A stretch of DNA of 64,000 nucleotides from Theristus sp. LFF4_11 (GCA_030248135.1 JASANC010000316.1:186001-250000); one strand, 5' to 3'; shown: positions 48,326 through 63,079, numbered from the stretch's first letter. Numbers and translations: made by a program. The notes: generated from the letters alone by a model not told the origin.

Positions 48326-49922
48326 TGAGTTGTTTCTGTATTTTTGTTTTATACACACTTTTTATACTCACTAATTTCTCAAAAAAACACGTTTTTCTTA
48401 CTCTTCATCGAACCTCACACACACAGCTACTTAAACAAATAGTCAGAATTGAGAGATTCTTTTTGAAAAATTGTAAGTTTTTTGTTTACTCGATCTGGTT
48501 TACTTCTGCTTGCATGATGCATAAAATCGCATTTGTTAAACTTGGTTTGGGAATGAATTGCGCTTCGACACTGGATAGTAACGTAACCAGACTCATCGCC
48601 AGACTCACCAGGTGTTCACTGCTTCATTCACCTCTCACGGCGTGGACACATGTACGTACGTCTGCATACGTCAGATACGGTATGCAATAACACGAGATCA
48701 AACGTGAACCTCACTAGTATGTTTGTTTAAACCTGTTATTTTTAAACCTTGTTTGTTTAAACCGCAGAATAGAGAGCATGCAAACTCACAGCGCTCATTT
48801 AAGAATGCCTTAACAACCAATCTAAGCCTAATATACCGTACAATCAGAAAAAAAATAAAAAGGGCGGTGGCGACGCAGCCGCAAGCCAGTTACTGGAGGC
48901 CCCTATTACCAGATCCAGCGGATATCAGTCACGGTTTATGGGCATACCTCGACCGCGCCAGCCACACACCAGCGAAACACGGGGGACGCACAGGTGTGTA
49001 TTTTTTTTTAATACACCTGCTCCGGCAACCCCAAAGCCGGACTCGGCCACGCCTCCGGGTTGAGCCGGCGGTCTGGCTTCGCTGCCCCCGGGGGAGCTGT
49101 CAATCGCATGAAACAGTCACTTGCTAGATCGTTTTTATAATAGTTGACTATCCGTGAAACACGAGCATTGTCGTTCGGTAGTCAGCACCAATCGATAAGT
49201 GTCCGCTGCGTATGCTTGACTGTGTGCAGATTTTTGCATGCCCAATGTGGACAGTGACAAAATGGACACACTTTTTTCTAGCAGTTCTCTGCATCACAAA
49301 GCGAACAGAAGCAACGGTGTCACCCCTCCTTCCAATTACTTTTCTGTTTGCGCTTGCTGGTCAGTTAATGATTGTTAGAGAGTCTATTCAACGTCGGCAC
49401 CTATGGGCAGCGTGTTTCACGTATAAATTGTCTCGCTTAAGTTTAATGGTCGAATAGAATTTTCACAACAAAATATATGTGTATCACAAATCGCAATCGA
49501 AATTGGAGTGTTGCGATACTTCATATCACAAATTCAACTCAAAAATTCAACCTCCGCAAATCGTAACTTCGTGACTATTTGTTCTCACTGAAGTACAATT
49601 TGTAACTGTTCTCTTGCAACTCCAAAAGCATTATTCTTTCCGGCTTGTCTTTTGCAAGCTTTGCATTCGACGAAAGAAGATGACAGGTTTCAACAAGCAT
49701 GCTGTATGCCTACTGCAAATCCTAACTAAATCTAATACTGCCGTCTTCTTCAATAAACAAGTGTTTTATGGCGGCCAATTGAAAACGCAATAACACACAG
49801 TGACATGTCAGTCCCGAGATAAGTTTTGTTATCGCCACGCATTTTTTCTTTGATAACAAAAATGCTTTGTGGGTCAATCAGTTCAACAGTCAAGTTAAAA
49901 AAACACTTTTTTGACAACAACA
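48326..49922. other. Intergenic region
   Basis: Holds a fragment resembling MITE family E (CGTCTGCATACGTCAGATAC near 48660) and a GC-rich stretch at 48860-49110 with a hairpin (GTGTATTTTTTTTTAATACAC). No supportable gene. Confidence 0.5.
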
Positions 49923-52049
<2,127 letters not shown>

Positions 52050-52442
52050 GAGCGCAGCTGCGCAGTTTGCTCGGTGGCTCGGGAGCACGACTGTTCTGGG
52101 AGATCGCGGGGCGACAGCATGAACGATGGGCGAAGAGGATACTGGCGTGGATTGATTACTGAAGTTATGAGAATGTTTTTAGAGCCGTCCCGGAAAATGG
52201 TAATGCACCGTTTTGTGCACATGTTCGTGCACGTGTTGATGCAGACGATGCACAAACGCGGTGCACTTATCGATTCGGATGCACTTGAATTTCTAGAAGC
52301 AAAACACAAGTGGCTATGCATCGGTTGCAATGCTTTTTTTTGTTGTTGTTGTCGGGGAATGGTAGGCGATGTTTTAATAATCATGGCTAACCTAGAAAAG
52401 CGTACAGAACGCGTCGATGTTGTGTCGTGCTAGAGTACGACT

Positions 52443-52562
52443 GTACAAATCAGAAATAGGATTCAATTGATGAACTCTCTCAGGATCTGAATCTCAGCTG
52501 CTAGTTTTTATTTGAAAGATTACAAAAAACATTTCGAAACAGCACCAGCTTCAAGTCTCAAT
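52443..52562. repeat. Copy of the 120-bp block at 21757-21880
   Basis: GATTCAATTGATGAACTCTC through CACCAGCTTCAAGTCTCAA, preceded by ACGACTGTACAAATC as in the RAD54B copy. Intergenic here. Confidence 0.7.
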
Positions 52563-52944
52563 TCAAAAATCCAAAGTTTGATTTTGTATGGTTTTTTTCG
52601 TGTCGGAAATTACTATTGTTGAAAGAAACCATGTTTTGAAAACGCACAGCTGGCTTTATTTTATATTGGTCAAAAGCTGTAAAAAAATATAAATGCCAGC
52701 CGCTAAGATGTAAGATTTCTCAAACATACTAAAGTTCCATGACGTAAAAAAAGGAATGCAGCCTGTTGTTTCGCCGTTTTTGCATTTTTTTAGTTCCACA
52801 TTTCTCGGTTGAAAAACTGCGTGATATTGATATGTGAAAAACAGAGTAAATTGTCATTGTCAACACGTGGAGAAAGCGAAAAACAAAAACACGCAAGAAG
52901 AAAAGAAATCAATCGAATAATAAAAAGTGTGAACAATTGAAAAC

Positions 52945-54509
52945 ATGATTGCGCATCTGTCACCAGTGGTCTGTCTCGTTTTGTGCTTGGCCACTTCCAT
53001 CATTGCGTCTGTCGAGAACTGCCCGAGTGCCTGGCAGAAAGCTCCGCGCGACACGTGGTATCACAGCTATCGAGGTCACTGTTTCGGCTCAATGCAAGCG
53101 ATCGATTACGGTTATGGTGACAACTACTGGGGCATTCAAAACGTCAACTGCGAAGACGAGACGAGAAAAATGAATGGCGGCCAAACGCGCTTGGCCTTTA
53201 TTCAGGATCGGGCGATGATTGACGCGCTGACACCTTGGCTAGTAAGCGCCGTCGAATTGGTTATTCAAATGGACTTATCCAATCAGCCTCCCGTTGCACG
53301 ACTGTACAGTGGCTGAGACTAATAAAAAATTGATGAAAATGTTCATTTTTTGTTCCATGTAGATTTGTTTTCAGCTTAACTCAATAACATATCCAACCAG
53401 CTGACTGGTTAATGCATGCATTCTGCGCACAAATTACTGAGAATTCGGCTTGCACATCATGCATGCATCACGTGACCACCACCAACCAATCAGCTAGCTG
53501 GATATGTTACAGAGTTTGACTGTATGCGCAGAACAAACTCGGCAAGCAGACGCTTTGGGTGGGCGGCGCCAGCGACGAATTGACGAGAGACCCGAGCGAC
53601 ACGGACAATGCCGGTCTGCGGCCGATGCTGCGGAGATCTGGGGACCAGTGGAATCTGGACAGACAGTCGGGCGGAGGCTACGCGGACGCAATCTGCGAAT
53701 ATGGTGAGGTCGGCAGAAAGAGTCTGAAGATCATTTTTTCCAGACGGACTTTAAAAGATCTGTCTGTGGTGAAACACCGTCCGGCGGTTCTGCCTGGTGT
53801 CCGTCGCACTGACGAGCCAGGGGGCACCGCGGTATATGCGTCTACCTGGCGAAACCGCAAACAGCGAACTTCATGTATTTTATACATCCACGTTGAGGAG
53901 GCACAGCACAACGCCACCCACACGACGAAGGCCCATTCATTGTAGCACAGGTGGCAGGTTCAGCATGAATGGATGAAGTGAAACAAAACACGTTAGCATT
54001 TTGTTATTGCCCGAACCTGAAAAAAACGCACGCATCACACAGCGTTTCACGTCAGGCAAGGCGCTCCAGCGCGCGCGTACATGGAATGTTGCATGAATGT
54101 GCTCCTCGAATTGTGGTATTCTCCAATTGCGCATGCCAGCTGTCGACAATTAGCAGCTGACAGCCTGACATTTTTGCGCCTGAATTATCCACAAAACGCA
54201 GGCGGCGTCGCCACTTGCACTGCTGCCAGCTGTCAGAACGGAGGCACATGCAGCGTCAAGGACGCCTGGACGATCGAGTGCAATTGCCAGCCGAACTACC
54301 GCGGGACTCGTTGCGAGACTCGATTTGAGCAACGTAGGTTTGCTACAACACGCGATTGGTTGTCACGCTATACGTCTCGTTTGGACACGATTCTTGGATG
54401 TGTTTCTCAATACTCATCGTGCTTTAGTGTTCTGCAGCCTTTTTTGATTCTACATGTATGTTATGAACATGACATAATAATGGATCCATCCTGTTCTTTG
54501 GCCTTTTGA
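52945..54509 (+). CDS. Secreted C-type lectin with EGF domain
   Basis: Extracellular lectin-like protein. Exon 1 (52945-53241) starts with a signal peptide (MIAHLSPVVCLVLCLATS) and the first half of a C-type lectin domain (CPSAWQ, YRGHCFG, TRLAFIQDRAMIDAL). Exon 2 (53532-53703) holds the second half (KQTLWVGGASDE, DQWNLDR, YADAICEYG). Exon 3 (from 54202) holds an EGF domain: CQNGGTCSVKD, ECNCQPNYRGTRCE. Phases 0 and 1 agree. The frame runs on to a stop at 54507-54509 through a hydrophobic stretch, followed by AATAAA near 54524. Alternatively the GTAGGT at 54334 is a donor and a further exon was missed. The third residues of the EPN and WND calcium motifs are not evident, so calcium-dependent sugar binding is doubtful. 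Confidence 0.82.
53381..53524. mobile_element. MITE family B copy
   Basis: AACATATCCAACCAGCTGAC is answered by CAGCTAGCTGGATATGTTAC; it ends in TTTGACTGTA. Exon 2 of the lectin gene starts 8 bases further. Confidence 0.8.
53735..53885. repeat. Repeat R, inverse copy
   Basis: Reverse complement of 29115-29270: GATCTGTCTGTGGTGAAAC through CGCAAACAGCGAACTTC. In intron 2 of the lectin-EGF gene. Confidence 0.75.
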
Positions 54510-54919
54510 TAAGTGAAAAGTTCCAATAAAATAAAATAAAAGCCAAATAGCCGGATTATCCAATTGCATGAAATCGACGTCACACGTTTTGCAGTCAATC
54601 GTTGCCATTGACGTAGTTTTTGCTCACTGATAGACCAAATGACTGAAAACGTGGTGAGTGCGTATGTCAACTTGTCAAACCAATTTTTCGAGTACAGAGA
54701 AACCTTCTACTGAAACTGCTGACAACTTCAAGAACGCATTTCGCTGGAGCGCCAAAGGGGATTGGCACTATGATAACAATTGATTGCTTTGCGTTAGATT
54801 GTGATTGTCAGAACAAAACCGGAAGACATTTGATATTATTTATTATGTGACGTATCAGATTTATGATTGATTTGCGCCTCAGAAGAATAAAGCTAAAGCT
54901 AAAAGCGGTAGATTGAACG

Positions 54920-54920
<1 letters not shown>

Positions 54921-54977
<57 letters not shown>

Positions 54978-55090
54978 TAATCAATCAATCAATCAATCAA
55001 TCAATCAGTCAGTCAGTCAGTTAATCAATAAATCAATAAATCAATCAATCAGCCAATCAACCAATCAATCAATCAACCAATCAATCAACA
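54921..55090. repeat. (TCAA)n microsatellite running into a stop codon
   Basis: About 40 tetramers, some changed to TCAG or TCAC-like units. The right end overlaps the last codons of the kinase-like gene on the minus strand. Confidence 0.9.
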
Positions 55091-58000
55091 GACACCTTCT
55101 CCATCAACTGTACGAGCTCTTCGAATTGCATTTTTGCATCTTCAATCAAACTTCGACTATCCACTTTTGCATCCGTGTCGGGCACCAGTCCAGCTTTCAC
55201 CGATTTCACCATGTTCACCATGCCGGGCACCCAGATTCGTTGGAAGAACACGTAGAACCGCCAGAACGCGGCGCGTAACGTGGCGCGGTCGAACGGCATT
55301 ATTGATGTTGGTGGTTCGGTTTTTTCTGTTTTTTGGTTCGCTGGTTTTTCCATCAGCATCTTCTCGAATTCATCGTAATACAGGTCCAGCATTTCGTTCC
55401 GATATTGCTCGGTTCTACTGGCGTAGTCTAACGGCATGTTGAGTGCACGCGCGATGTCCACCAGGCCGTTGCCACGTTGGACAACCTGCGCATTTCACGG
55501 ACTTCAATTCCAAAACGGCAGCTTTCAAAAACCGGAAACCTTCTGATGTATACCGTATTACCTCTAATAAACCCCCATGGGGGTTTATTTCTTCAGCGAC
55601 TTCTGGGGGTGGGGGTTTATTTTGGGGGGGGGGCTTTATTTTTGGGGGGGGTTTATTTGGAAACCATTTTTAGGAGTGGGCAAAATGGCAAAAATACCTT
55701 CCATGGCAGGAAGGAAGTCGCAGAAACTTCTACTCTACATAGAAATTTCCATTTACAACAGCCTTTTGTAATGAAATTACCATTAACTCATCCATTTGGG
55801 GCCTTTGGTAGCACAATTTCATCATTTTCACTGCAACCAGCCACTGAATTCGCTGGGTATGTGTTTCAAACAGGTTTCAATAATCCCCCATGGGGGATTA
55901 TTTTGGGGGGGGGGGGGGATTATTTGGAAACTTGTCGAGGGGGTGGGGGTTTATTTTGGGGGGGGGGTTTAATTTTGGGGGGGGGGTTTAATAGAGGTAA
56001 TACGGTACAAGGCCTGACGAAAAAAAAGCTTTTTCTCAAAAATTTTCACACTAAAATACGTTTTGTTAACAATCGGGATTTTGCGGCATATGAATTAAGG
56101 CCCGTTTGACGCATGCAAACAACCTCGACGTGCGTCAGGTAGAAACGGTAGCATGCAATAACACGAGACGTAACGTGACGTGACGTGACGTGACGTGTGC
56201 CGTGTGCCGTGTGCCGTACGCGCATATACGTCAGCTATAAACGGGCCTTAAAAACTGGCAGCAGTTTGGAGTGCGCCCACCTGCCAATCAATGAGCGCCA
56301 CGAAATCGCCTGTCGGCTTCCCGTGGTCGTCCAGTTTGAAGAGCATGTTGTTCAGATGTATGTCACCATGCATCAGCACGTCCGGCAGGCCGAACTGTTT
56401 GTGGCCGTTCTTCAGCGTCTCAACAAAACCTTCGGGGTCCATTTTGAACATGCCGCATTTTTTGATCAACGACTCCTAGATATGTATGACCTAGTTTTTC
56501 AAACGTGTCCCACTGAAATGCCGTCATGTGCCGCCAAACATGCGCTTGCCGTTCACAGCAAACCAGACTTTCCGTTTAGCCGGTTTCTTCCCGTAAACAA
56601 ATGGCGAATGTGTCGAATCAGTCACATCAAACTGACCCTGTTAGTGCGTGTACTTTGACAAACGGCGTTTTTAAAGCAAATGACGTCATTTTAGTCCGGA
56701 CACGTTTGAATAAGTTCACAATATGTGAAGGACGGCGTGTATTCTGGCGGTTAAAAGCGCTAATTAAGAGATGCATGCCCAAAGAAAAGCTAATTTTTTT
56801 CAACCAGTGCAGAAACGGTTGACTGATTTTTTGAATGTCCTGTTCGGGATAGCGCTACGTTCAGAGCAAACTGGAAAATTGCAATAAAAATCAGAAAAAT
56901 AAGCGATTTTATAGAAATATATGAATAGTAAATTCAAGAAAAACGTGTATTGCTGGTGGATCAACGTTGGTTAAGACCAAAGCGCGGAAAAATATGCCAA
57001 ATAGTCACCAAATATCCACAAAAACTCAAACAAAATCAACAATGCACAGCGCACCCCAAGCGCCTCCTTCCATTCGTCGTCCTTCTCGAACTCCTCCGCA
57101 ATGAACTCGTGCTGCTTGACGATATGATCCAGCATTTTCTCGATCACTCCGTCGAATGTCAGGACACTGCTCGTATCGACGACTAGACTCCACGCATGCA
57201 GACGGGCCAGCGAGGTGATCAGCTACAAAGATCATTATGTAGATAAGAACATCATCACGTGCAATTTATTGAGCGCACAGTGACAAAATGATCGAGTCCG
57301 AATTCTAATCCGAGATCGGAGTCCAAGTCAGAGTCCGCTTCTACCCGGTGCTTAGTGCTTAGAAATGGTCAGTTTCACTTACTCATTTCACAACATTCGG
57401 ACTCGGACTAGGACTCGGAATTTTTTTACGTGTGGGAGAAAAATTTGTTGAGTTCTTTGTTGAGTAGCAAGCAACAATGTTAAAGCATCTGCGATTGTCT
57501 GGCTCGATGTTGATATAATAATGCAACAACGCCGTGTTCGACCGGCAAAACAAGACAACAAACCTGTTTCACTTGGCGGTCGTTCAGTTTTCGACACTTC
57601 AGAAAGTCCACAATGCCCGCGGTCTCCGTCAGATCGCTCATGATCAGGTACGCCTTGTCGTTGTTGTCCAGGCTGTTTTCGTCCGCGAGCCGCTGTTGAC
57701 CGAATATGGTCGGTGTCGGTGTTGGCGAGAACGCGTGCTTTTTGAACAGCTCATACATGGAGACTTCGGTGTTGTGCACCTGTGTTGGGGGAGAACGGCG
57801 GCGGACAGGTCTTTGGTCTGATTGAAAATTTTCAATCGGCCATAAGTGAAACAACGCCATATTCCGAATGGTCCAGCCTAAGTATTCAAACAAAAATGTA
57901 TACACTTTGCTGGCTGAGTTTTTATAAATTTTTGGAGAAAAATTTTCGGAATTCAATAAGATGTGGATTATTTATGAATTTCATGGCAAATTCCTCTTCC

Positions 58001-58497
58001 GAAACCTAGCTTTTCATGAAATCGGGAATTTCACTATTTTAGCGCCTCGCGTGATTGATGATTGATCCACACTGTGATTGTTACCATTGGCCGCTCCCTA
58101 AACAACATCCAGTTTTGGAGAAAATCAAAAAAACAACAACGCTCACCATGCTGATCTCCTTCTTCATCATGTCGACCATTTTCTCGAGTTCCGGGTTGTG
58201 TTCAGTGAGCACACGGATCTTCGTCATCGTCGGCACCTTCGCGATCACGCTGGCCGGCAGTTTTCCGGCTACCGCCGCATCTTTCCAGTTGAGTTTCACC
58301 CGTGCCAAAACGGACATGAATCCCTTGCCAGCGCCGATTTCCTCGGCTGACCAATCAGCTAATTCCGGGGCGGAGTCGAGGCCGAAATGCCGCGCCAGCA
58401 CGTGACGAACGTCGTCGATGGTGACTGAGGTACCGCAGAGGCTGCCCTCCGGCGCTGGAGGCTTTTCTTCGGCGTTGGTGTCTCGTTGTTCGGCCAT
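55081..58497 (-). CDS. CHK/EcKL (DUF1679-like) kinase-like protein 1
   Basis: Small-molecule kinase-like fold related to choline and ecdysteroid kinases; substrate unknown. Five exons, all introns phase 0: 58497-58147, 57779-57564, 57222-57055, 56475-56281 and 55485-55081, about 444 residues, a usual length. Exon 1 has GTSVTIDDV and GAGKGFMSVLARVKLNW, the N-lobe motif of nematode DUF1679 proteins. Exon 4 has the catalytic HGDIHLNNMLF (Brenner-type HxD..N) and, at its end, ALIDWQ in place of DFG. Exon 3 has LARLHAW. It should be enzymatically competent. The stop TGA (55083-55081) lies inside a (TTGA)n tract. The paralog at 63658 is head-to-head with it. Confidence 0.9.
55550..56007. mobile_element. 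MITE family G with TACCGTATTACCTC ends
   Basis: TACCGTATTACCTCTAATAA at the left and its inverse TTAATAGAGGTAATACGGTA at the right. Internal GGGGGTTTATTT units with G runs up to 12. In the last intron of the kinase-like gene. Confidence 0.85.
56098..56249. mobile_element. MITE family E copy
   Basis: TTAAGGCCCGTTTGACGCAT start, CTATAAACGGGCCTTAA end, interior with five CGTGA units and three GTGCC units. Same intron as family G, 31 bases from the donor at 56280. Confidence 0.85.
56484..56725. mobile_element. MITE family C copy
   Basis: TATGACCTAGTTTTTCAAAC start; one TGACGTCA remains (right arm), the left reads TGCCGTCA. The kinase-like gene's exon 4 acceptor (56476) lies about 8 bases from its end. 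Confidence 0.85.
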
Positions 58498-59996
58498 TTC
58501 TTTTGCGGATTTGCGATATTGGCTACTTTTGTTCTGTAGTTTTGCGGATTTGAGTTGAGTTTGTTGAAATTCGAGAAAAAACTTTCCAAAACAAGCACAG
58601 TCAAAAATATAGTGAAACTGGTGGAGGCTAAATGATAAAAAAATAACAGAAGTTTATGATAAAAAAACGTTTTTTGGGCAACACAGCACAAAGCAGTCGT
58701 GAAATTGTACGCATAACAAAATAATATTGCTATGAGGTTTTTTGGTGACGTTTATCTTCCACAACAGGATGGCATTTTGACAAAACCGGTTTGGTGTTTT
58801 GCGAAACCTGTTGAAATGGAAAATGCTGCACAGTTGTAAAAAATTACCAATGTCAACATAAAAAGCGAGCTACCTATGTAACCTTTATAAAGAGGTCTTA
58901 TAAAGCGAAGATTAGGAAGTCTGCCTTATAAACGGGGTGGAATGTCGATCAAGTCAAAATTTGGAATTTCTTGGTTTCCCGCCGTGTGACACTCCGCCCA
59001 CTTTTGGGTGGGAACTGCAAGACTTTACGGTAATTACACATCCGCCAACGCGTTTTTTTGTTTTCTTGTTTTTTTTTGTTTTGCTGATGTTGCTAAATCG
59101 AGCATGTTCCTGATCGTGACAAAAACAAAAAACAGGACAGACATTAGAAAAAGTTGTTTGTGTCGGTGAAGTTTTTTTAGTCCGGGCACATTTTTAATGA
59201 AACCTTTACTGGCCGGGTATTGGCTTATCGTTGAAATGGCCAGGTATTCTTATCTATATTACAAACGAAGATAATCAGCTGGTTTTCACGAGAATAAATG
59301 CATAACAATTTTGCAAAGTTTTTTTATTTAAACGTTGATCCTGGAAATGGCTTGTTTGGTGTCTTCAACTTTGTTTCAAACCACAGTGTCGCTACGCGAC
59401 TCATCAAAGCTGGTTAGTTTTCACTGATTAGTTTTGTTCCCAAATGAATAACGTGCATATAATGCACTTTATTTCCAGACCAGTAGCGAACAGTTGCACG
59501 CACCAAAGCGTTGCTGAAAATCTTCCAGCATTCTGAATCATCAACAACCTCAGCAACAACCGTACCATGCAATGTTGGCCGAGCATGGTGATGATGGTAA
59601 TTTGATGTTTTGATATTTTTGGTTTTTTGTGAGTTTTTTTGAGATATCAGTACGAAGCTGAAAAACGTCGCTGGTAGCCGGATGCCATGAACACGAAATC
59701 ATCCAGTAATCGCCGGAAAACAGAGCATTGGTACGCTCTTGTGTGTGTATACAGTTTGATGTCAGAAAACGCTTGACAATTTGTTGTACTGTACTGTGTA
59801 CAAACGTATGTTTGTAGCACTCGGGTGTGCAGTGTACATGAGTATGCTCGAACACGGTTGTGCATGCGCCTACGTACATGTGTATGTTAGACAGTGTACA
59901 ACCGTATGCATCACTCCGATGTACAGTGTACATGCGCTGCTCGAAGGCGGGCATTGTCACGTCACATTCGTTGCTTTGAACACGTTTTGCATGCAG
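58498..59996. other. Intergenic, promoter side of kinase-like gene 1
   Basis: Contains a MITE family F copy (58860-59033) and a GTACATG-rich stretch (59750-59940) with repeated CAGTGTACATG units. The signal-peptide exon of the next gene should lie here but is not identified. Confidence 0.5.
58860..59033. mobile_element. MITE family F copy, 5' part worn
   Basis: CTTATAAAGCGAAGATTAGG, CCGCCGTGTGACACTCCGCC and CAAGACTTTACGGTA match the fuller copy at 62817. Confidence 0.75.
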
Positions 59997-61637
59997 GTGA
60001 TGGCGATCGACATAACTGGAATGGTGATCGCTTACGTGACTGGTGACGGGTGTGTGGACGCGTACAAGGCAATGAACAAATGTCAGAAGATGACTGTCGA
60101 TTACGCCATTGACTGCGCAATTGAGAAAATGTTAGACACGTTTTTATTGTTCAAATTCATTTCTGGCAAACTCAATCTGTAAAACTATCAAATTTATGCA
60201 TACTGGCATTTCAGTTTGGCATGCTGCTTTTATGATTAGCTGTTATGTCAAGCTTGTTGGAAGAAGCACCAGACCAGTGATTAGTAGCTAATCAGCTGAC
60301 TGCGTGTGATGTATTGTGGATTTATTCAAACGTGTCCGGACTAAAATGACGTCATTTGCTTTAAAAACGCCCGTTTGCCAAAATACAGGCACTAAAATTT
60401 GAGTTTGGCGTGACTGATTCGACATTCACCATTTGTTTACGAGAAGAAATCAGCTAAACAGAAAGTCTGGTTTGCTGTGAATGGCAAGCGCATGTTTGGC
60501 GGCACATGACGTCATTTCAGTGGGACACGTTTAAAAAATAGGTCATAGACATTTCGACTGTAATCGTCCAGGTTGACCAGTTTGAGACGTTCAACCGGTT
60601 ACAAATACACTTTCCACGACTCACCGCAAGCACAGATAGAATAATGTCTGTCTCTTGGTTCATGGCGGCTGAAATGACCCGTGTAGGAAACTTTGAATAA
60701 TTGCCGCGCCCAACTCATGATACTAACGTCCTTCCAACGTTCGCGAACGCATTGAGTCGCAGAACCAAATGAAAAAAAATGATATCAGAACGTGCGCCGA
60801 CGACCGGAAGCAGTCGTTGTTCACCGGTCCTGAAGCGACGTCCATTCCGGCGGAGCTGAGACGCAACGCAGCCTGTGCCGGCGTGCGTGCGGATGTCTGG
60901 CAGTGGATGGGGCCGAAATTGTTTCAGAGCTACTCGCGCTCAGTGTGAGGACATCTGAAAAAACTTTCGTTCCTTTTACTTTTACTATCTGTCTATGCAA
61001 AAGCATTAGCAGTACCAAAAAAATGGTGACACCGCATGTGTTACACGCGGGTCTGGCTGAAAAACGTATGTTCAAAAGAGGTTTTTCTGAAGGTGCCTCG
61101 ACGAAATGTTGTCAGGAACAAGTCAACTCGACTGCACAACGATTGCCAGCCATTCGGGCGTTGCTGTGGCTTGTCACGACTAGTAAGTGACAACTAAAAA
61201 GTTTGTGAAAATGTCAGTATGTGGTTAAACGCGACACGGCACAGTCACAATGCGCTGCTGTAATATTAAAAGGCCAGGGTGGTTTTTCTGTGACTTTGCA
61301 ACACCACTGCAATTTACCGCCATGCCACAGCGTCGAGTCCTTTAACAGTTATCGTGAGGTTCTATTGTTTCTCTAAAAGCCCGTTCATACCGACGTTTGC
61401 TTGTCGAGAGCACGTCTCCATGGACGGTATAGTATAATACTAAAACGAGGGTGTAGTTTGTCACCCTCGTGGCCTGGTGGTAGTGCGTTAGACCACAGTC
61501 TGTGCGCTCGGGGGATCGAGCCCCGCCGAGGGGTGTAAAGGCACTTAATGACAGAGAAAACTCGATGGGCGCCCTACTCAATGGCGTTCTGTACGCTTCT
61601 CTGGGTTAGCCCTGGCTAAAAACATCGCCTAAAAATC

Positions 61638-61673
<36 letters not shown>

Positions 61674-61953
61674 CGGCACCTGGCGTGACACGTCACGTGC
61701 CGTGTCGTGCGCCGTAACGTCAGCATAAAACTGGCGCCACTAAACGTGCAGCGCCGCCAATCACGCCGGCGTCATCGGCGGGTGCCCGCGTCACGGCGGT
61801 GAACCGCGACCGGCTAGCCTCCGCCGCTGTCACACGTTGGTGCGGGATCGTTTGGTTGCGGCGTTCAACGACCGCCACCGTGGCCGCTTCAAAGAGGCGC
61901 TGATCAAGCTGGAACAACGCAGTACGTTGCACATCCGGTCGATTGTGAAATGA
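59997..61953 (+). CDS. Small secreted cysteine protein, paralog 2 (first exon not found)
   Basis: Function unknown. Exons 59997-60130, 60789-60944, 61093-61182 and 61752-61953 join in phase (0, then 2, 2, 2), exactly as in the paralog at 49923-52049. Shared pattern: C-x9-C-x10-C (CVDAYKAMNKC, then CAIEK), TC just after the next intron, then C-x12-C-x12-C, then a last exon with one conserved Cys (RRCHTLVRDRL against SHVCMEKLATR). The last exon is longer than in paralog 1 and basic. The signal exon must lie upstream of 59996. The frame upstream is open to about 59781, but it runs through repeat-like DNA, so I do not extend into it. A SINE inside a MITE occupies the last intron. Confidence 0.68.
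60313..60546. mobile_element. MITE family C copy, reverse orientation
   Basis: CAAACGTGTCCGGACTAAAA with TGACGTCAT at one end and ATGACGTCATTTCAGTGGGA at the other. In an intron of paralog 2. Confidence 0.85.
61377..61731. mobile_element. MITE family E copy split by a SINE
   Basis: Left end AAAGCCCGTTCATACCGACG (61377) and a worn right half with CGTCACGTGCCGTG and GTAACGTCAGCATAAAAC (to 61731) are separated by the SINE at 61459-61672. Confidence 0.6.
61459..61672 (+). repeat. tRNA-derived SINE, best copy (copy 4)
   Basis: GTGGCCTGGTGGTAGTGCG (A-box region), GGGGATCGAGCCCC (B box), the shared body, then a CAACAACAA tail. Best reference for the family. In the last intron of paralog 2, sense orientation. 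Confidence 0.85.
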
Positions 61954-62112
61954 TGTGGCCTGTGTTGACGTGTGTTCTTGTAATTAACTTCCCTCCACCT
62001 TTTGCTGTTTTTTTTGTTAATATCAATAATGTGAGTTTTCTTGACATATACTGTATACAGCATGACGCATATTTGTGGTTAATCGTTGTTTATATTGTGT
62101 TTTTTTATTTAC

Positions 62113-62310
62113 AGTCGAAATCTTCAGAAATTATAGGCAATCGGTTGGTTGAATTATAGCTGCATTGGTCGGGGATCACGTGATATCTTATGCTTTCTGT
62201 GCAGGACAGAAACTGTGTCTGGCCCACCGCAGTGTCTACACTGAAAACATGCATAACGTGTGATTACCAACCAATCAGCTGATTGCCTGTAATTTAGGGT
62301 TCAACTCTAT
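62113..62310. mobile_element. MITE family B copy
   Basis: TACAGTCGAAATCTTCAGAA start, CCAATCAGCTGATTGCCTGT near the right end, last bases TTCAACTCTATA. Confidence 0.75.
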
Positions 62311-62816
62311 ATAACACTGTTCATTCAACAAGAAGTAGCCAGAACATAAGCCACAGATTTGAAAAAAAACTGGAGTAAAGGCGCATTTATGGGAAAAACA
62401 ACATCTCGATCAATCGACGCTATAGTTGCATTTCTGTACATATTGTCATCCTTATACTGACCAATGAACAAATCCTTATCTTATCAAAGTTATCAGATGT
62501 GAAATGTACTTTGCAACTAGTTCTTGCATGTATCCGGCCAAAGTGTAACAGTGGCGAACTGGCCAAAAACAAGCAGACCACAAAAAGCCAACACTTGCAC
62601 CCGCAACCAATGACAAGAAAGTGTGCTCTGAAGTCCACCAATTCAGTTATTTAAAAAAAATGCTTTTATCGATCGGATAGGCTAGAATAAAGGAATATTG
62701 CACCTGCACGCGCGTGTGTGTGTGCATTGGCAGGGGGCAGATAGAACCGTTGCAAAAAGAAACAAAATCTTGGGCTCTGTTGAAAACAAACAAAAAATAA
62801 ATGGTTGTTGAAAATA

Positions 62817-63079
62817 CCGTAAAGTCTTGCATATAAGGTCTCCTTATATAAATTTGAAAATCAAAAATTTCTGAAAAAAGTGGAATTTTGTGTGACAACC
62901 TTATAAGTGGGAGGAGGCCTTATAAAGCGAAGATTAGGAATTCCGGGCCTTATAAACGGGATGGGATTTTGACCCATTCAAAATTTTGAATTTTTGGGTT
63001 TTCCGCCGTGTGACACTCCGCCCACTTTTGGGTGGGGGTCTTATAAGTGGGAGGAACCTTATATGCAAGACTTTACGGT
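62817..63079. mobile_element. MITE family F, full copy
   Basis: TACCGTAAAGTCTTGCATAT at the left is mirrored by ATATGCAAGACTTTACGGTA at the right. Internal CCTTATAAGTGGGAGG and CTTATAAACGGGATGG units. The seven end bases TACCGTA are shared with family G. Confidence 0.88.

Noticed and set aside
48860..49110. GC-rich stretch that could be a structural RNA or LINE fragment
   Set aside because: Apart from one hairpin I could match it to no RNA or element.
61459..61535. tRNA gene
   Set aside because: A and B boxes are present, but there is no cloverleaf with acceptor stem; the body, CAA tail and multiple copies show a SINE.
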